The notes under the pieces were generated by a model, which saw only the letters and a list, made by a program, of their open reading frames with translations, had not been told where the DNA came from and made no database searches. Below are positions 62,205 to 64,000 of a stretch of DNA of 64,000 nt, piece after piece; position 1 is the first letter of the stretch, and each line of letters starts with the position of its first letter. Source of the stretch: Lachnospiraceae bacterium (GTDB lineage Bacteria > Bacillota > Clostridia > Lachnospirales > Lachnospiraceae); assembly GCA_017618075.1 (NCBI GenBank), contig JAFZUY010000023.1, positions 153,613 through 217,612 on the forward strand, given 5' to 3'. Both the position numbers and the translations under genes were made by a program.

Positions 62205-62990
62205 ATGAATGAAGTGAATAAAACACTGTATATTCCGCTGTATGGAAAATCAAAAGTGAGCCAACAGGGGATTATCCTGAATGATCCCTCAGCTGAGAGA
62301 ATTTGGAAAGAAGAAGCCTTTCCAATTCGCGGTAAGTCCAGGTCAAGGTGGCTTGCATACAATATGGCCATGAGAGCCCGTGTGTTCGACGACTGGACAG
62401 ACAGTATGCTGCAACGGAGCAGCAATGCGTTGGTGCTTCACATTGGGTGCGGACTTGACAGCAGGTATATGAGGGTAAAAACTCGCTGCTCCGAATGGGT
62501 GGACTGCGATCTTCCAGATGTCATAGAGATTCGCAGGAAGTACTTTCGGGAAAATGAAACGTACCATATGATGGCTTTGGATGCGTCCAGACCTGAGCAG
62601 ATTGGATCGCTCCCAGATTGCGATACAGCCATCGTTGTCCTTGAGGGACTCAGCATGTATCTGAGCAACAGCCAGGTATGGGCGTTATTGCAGGAGCTTG
62701 ATAAAAAGTATCGGGAACTCCATATTCTGATGGATGTTTATACCGAATTCGGGGCCAAGGCATCGAAATATAAAAACCCTGTCAATGACGTTGGCGTTTA
62801 TAAACTATATGGGATAGATGATATCGAGACCATCATCGATGGACTTCGAATAAAATTCGTAAAAGAGCACAGCTTCACACCCGCCGCGCTGGTCAAAGAG
62901 CTTATGCCAATCGAAAGGCTGTTCTTCAAGCTGCTATTTACAGGCAAGCTGTACCGAAAGATATATCGCATGTACGAACTTAAGGCATAA
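62205..62990 (+). CDS. Class I SAM methyltransferase, leucine carboxyl methyltransferase-like
   Basis: 261 residues from the ATG at 62205 (GAGGAGAAAG upstream). IPLYGKSKVSQQGIILNDPS, RARVFDDWTD, the SAM loop LVLHIGCGLDSRYMRV, VDCDLPDVIEIRRKYF and VLEGLSMYLSNSQVWALL match the LCM/PPM family of O-methyltransferases, common in secondary metabolism. A small-molecule or peptide carboxylate is the likely target. No biosynthetic cluster is visible beside it. Confidence 0.85.
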   Translation: MNEVNKTLYIPLYGKSKVSQQGIILNDPSAERIWKEEAFPIRGKSRSRWLAYNMAMRARVFDDWTDSMLQRSSNALVLHIGCGLDSRYMRVKTRCSEWVDCDLPDVIEIRRKYFRENETYHMMALDASRPEQIGSLPDCDTAIVVLEGLSMYLSNSQVWALLQELDKKYRELHILMDVYTEFGAKASKYKNPVNDVGVYKLYGIDDIETIIDGLRIKFVKEHSFTPAALVKELMPIERLFFKLLFTGKLYRKIYRMYELKA

Positions 62991-63044
62991 ATTCCGGTTT
63001 GCCCGGATATCCTCAAATACATAATCGCACATAGGAGATTGATA

Positions 63045-63839
63045 ATGAAATTTTATGAATATGGGGAAAAGAATGCGCATGTGATTGTTATGCTTCCGGG
63101 ATCGTTTTGCCCGGCAAGTGCACTTGAGTATTTATACAAAGATCTTGAAGATATGTTTCATGTGATCATACCCGATTATAATGGCCATTATGAGGGCGGA
63201 GGCTCTTTTACGACCAGACATAATGAAGCCGATCAGATAAGAAAATATCTAAAGAAAAAAGGCATAGATTCTGTATGCATGGTGTATGGACAGTCTATGG
63301 GTTCAGAGGTGGGGATGGAACTTGCTTCACAACTGATAAAATCGGGGGTTAAAGTAGGGTGTTGTTTTTTTGACGGTGCACCTATGATAACTCTTTCAAA
63401 GCCATATAAGTTGTTCATGTATTATAAGTTTAGGACTATGATCCGTATGATGAATAACAAAAGTATTGATGATGTGATTCAATGGAAGTTCTTAAATAAA
63501 TTTACTAACGGCGATACAGAATCAGTCCGCCCGATGATTGAATCTTTAATAAAGATTGCACCGGTCATATCAGATAAAAGTATTCGTAACGAGACAGAAT
63601 GCTGCTACACATTTGATTTTCCGAACATGACAGAAGAGATGCAAAGAAACATTTATTTCCTGTATGCAAAGGATGAGAAAGCATGTAAGACCTGTTACAG
63701 GTTGGTAAAAAAAGCATATCCAAGAGCGAGATTTAAGGTGCTGAATGGATACGGCCATCTGACTTATTCGGTAAAGTGTCAGTCGGAGTATGTTAAACTG
63801 CTTAAAAAGGTATGTAAGGCTCACACCATAGATAAATAA
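63045..63839 (+). CDS. Alpha/beta hydrolase
   Basis: 264 residues from the ATG at 63045 (AGGAG upstream); a TTG at 63039 is not needed. The oxyanion part VIVMLPGSFCPAS, the nucleophile elbow MVYGQSMGSEVGME (Ser84) and the catalytic His in LNGYGHLTYS are in the right order. No signal peptide. It is an esterase, thioesterase or related enzyme. It follows the methyltransferase by 54 bases and may be co-transcribed with it. Confidence 0.85.
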   Translation: MKFYEYGEKNAHVIVMLPGSFCPASALEYLYKDLEDMFHVIIPDYNGHYEGGGSFTTRHNEADQIRKYLKKKGIDSVCMVYGQSMGSEVGMELASQLIKSGVKVGCCFFDGAPMITLSKPYKLFMYYKFRTMIRMMNNKSIDDVIQWKFLNKFTNGDTESVRPMIESLIKIAPVISDKSIRNETECCYTFDFPNMTEEMQRNIYFLYAKDEKACKTCYRLVKKAYPRARFKVLNGYGHLTYSVKCQSEYVKLLKKVCKAHTIDK

Positions 63840-63907
63840 CTTTTAATATAACTTATAACAACAAATCGGAGTTTATCGGTGGAGAGAATGGAGACTTTTG
63901 TAAATAG

Positions 63908-64000
63908 ATGATAAAACTTGAAACAGAACGATTATGCCTGCGTGACTATGTAGAAGCGGACTTTGAGGCATATTATAAATTAAAAACAGATGATCAGACG
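63908..64000 (+). CDS. GNAT-family acetyltransferase, N-terminal part (cut by window end)
   Basis: 31 residues are visible: MIKLETERLCLRDYVEADFE and onward. This is the classic start of RimJ/RimL-like GNAT proteins (LxTERLxLR). The 3' end is outside the window. It adds to the many GNATs in this region. Confidence 0.75.
   Translation, partial: MIKLETERLCLRDYVEADFEAYYKLKTDDQT

Overview
The window looks like chromosome from a low-GC Gram-positive anaerobe of the Lachnospiraceae, close to Butyrivibrio or Pseudobutyrivibrio. That placement is inferred from gene content: cytoplasmic GH43 and GH115 xylan-debranching enzymes, BceRS-like sensors, a Trp T-box, a TrpF-TrpB fusion, an Lsa-type ABC-F protein with a leader, and a thioester/SpaA surface protein paired with a class B sortase. 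Nearly all genes are on the + strand; the exceptions are a patatin, an AraC regulator and the GH115 enzyme. I saw no rRNA, tRNA, CRISPR array, insertion sequence or phage gene.

Layout. 1-1.3 kb: the end of a Cys-rich zinc-ribbon membrane protein and a DUF2442-HTH antitoxin-like gene with its own operator. 1.3-5.3 kb: a MacB/FtsX-type ABC exporter behind two similar palindromes. 5.3-8.4 kb: a GH43 enzyme and a GAF-GGDEF diguanylate cyclase. 8.4-12.2 kb: patatin and AraC on the minus strand, divergent from an MsbA-like ABC exporter. 12.2-17.5 kb: acetyltransferases, a three-gene ABC-2 exporter and an isochorismatase-GNAT fusion. 17.5-18.7 kb: a solitary XRE regulator and a VapBC toxin-antitoxin pair. 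18.8-24 kb: a two-component system and ABC transporter of the peptide-antibiotic sensing type, whose two promoter regions share an inverted repeat. 24-29.4 kb: DNA glycosylase, Nudix hydrolase, two tandem lipoproteins that look like catalytically dead transglutaminases, a zinc-ribbon membrane protein and a PlsY-like acyltransferase. 29.6-35 kb: a 1199-residue thioester/SpaA-repeat surface protein overlapping a long class B sortase. 35-40.3 kb: a GNAT remnant, DUF4261, histidine phosphatase, CPBP protease, an attenuator-controlled ABC-F gene and a YbaK deacylase. 40.3-47.4 kb: a complete trpEGDC(FB)A operon behind a T-box and a second structured RNA. 47.4-50.3 kb: GH115. 50.5-53.5 kb: a second two-component system without a transporter, and a leader-controlled P-loop kinase-GNAT fusion. 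53.6-64 kb: an accessory stretch with a zincin, a helicase-like remnant, AAC(3), a zinc macrodomain plus SirTM pair, flavoproteins, a MarR-flavodoxin-FMN-binding operon, two HAD proteins, a methyltransferase, an alpha/beta hydrolase and the start of another GNAT.

How the parts fit. Defence against antibiotics and host or competitor peptides dominates: four ABC exporters, a BceRS-like sensor, ABC-F ribosome protection, AAC(3), many GNATs and at least two antibiotic-style leader attenuators (37.8-38.1 kb and 52.2-52.4 kb). Xylan use (GH43, GH115, AraC) and tryptophan synthesis are the metabolic parts.

The octamer CATAAAAG, counted by eye on both strands, occurs about 40 times between 1 and 53.4 kb and not at all after 53.43 kb. 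This supports a different origin or codon history for the last 10.5 kb. The most interesting signals are the two leader attenuators, the pseudoknot-capable RNA before trpE, the inactive transglutaminase-like lipoprotein pair, the thioester protein with its sortase and an unusual LPVSS sorting signal, and the macrodomain-SirTM pair without its usual GcvH-L/LplA2 partners.
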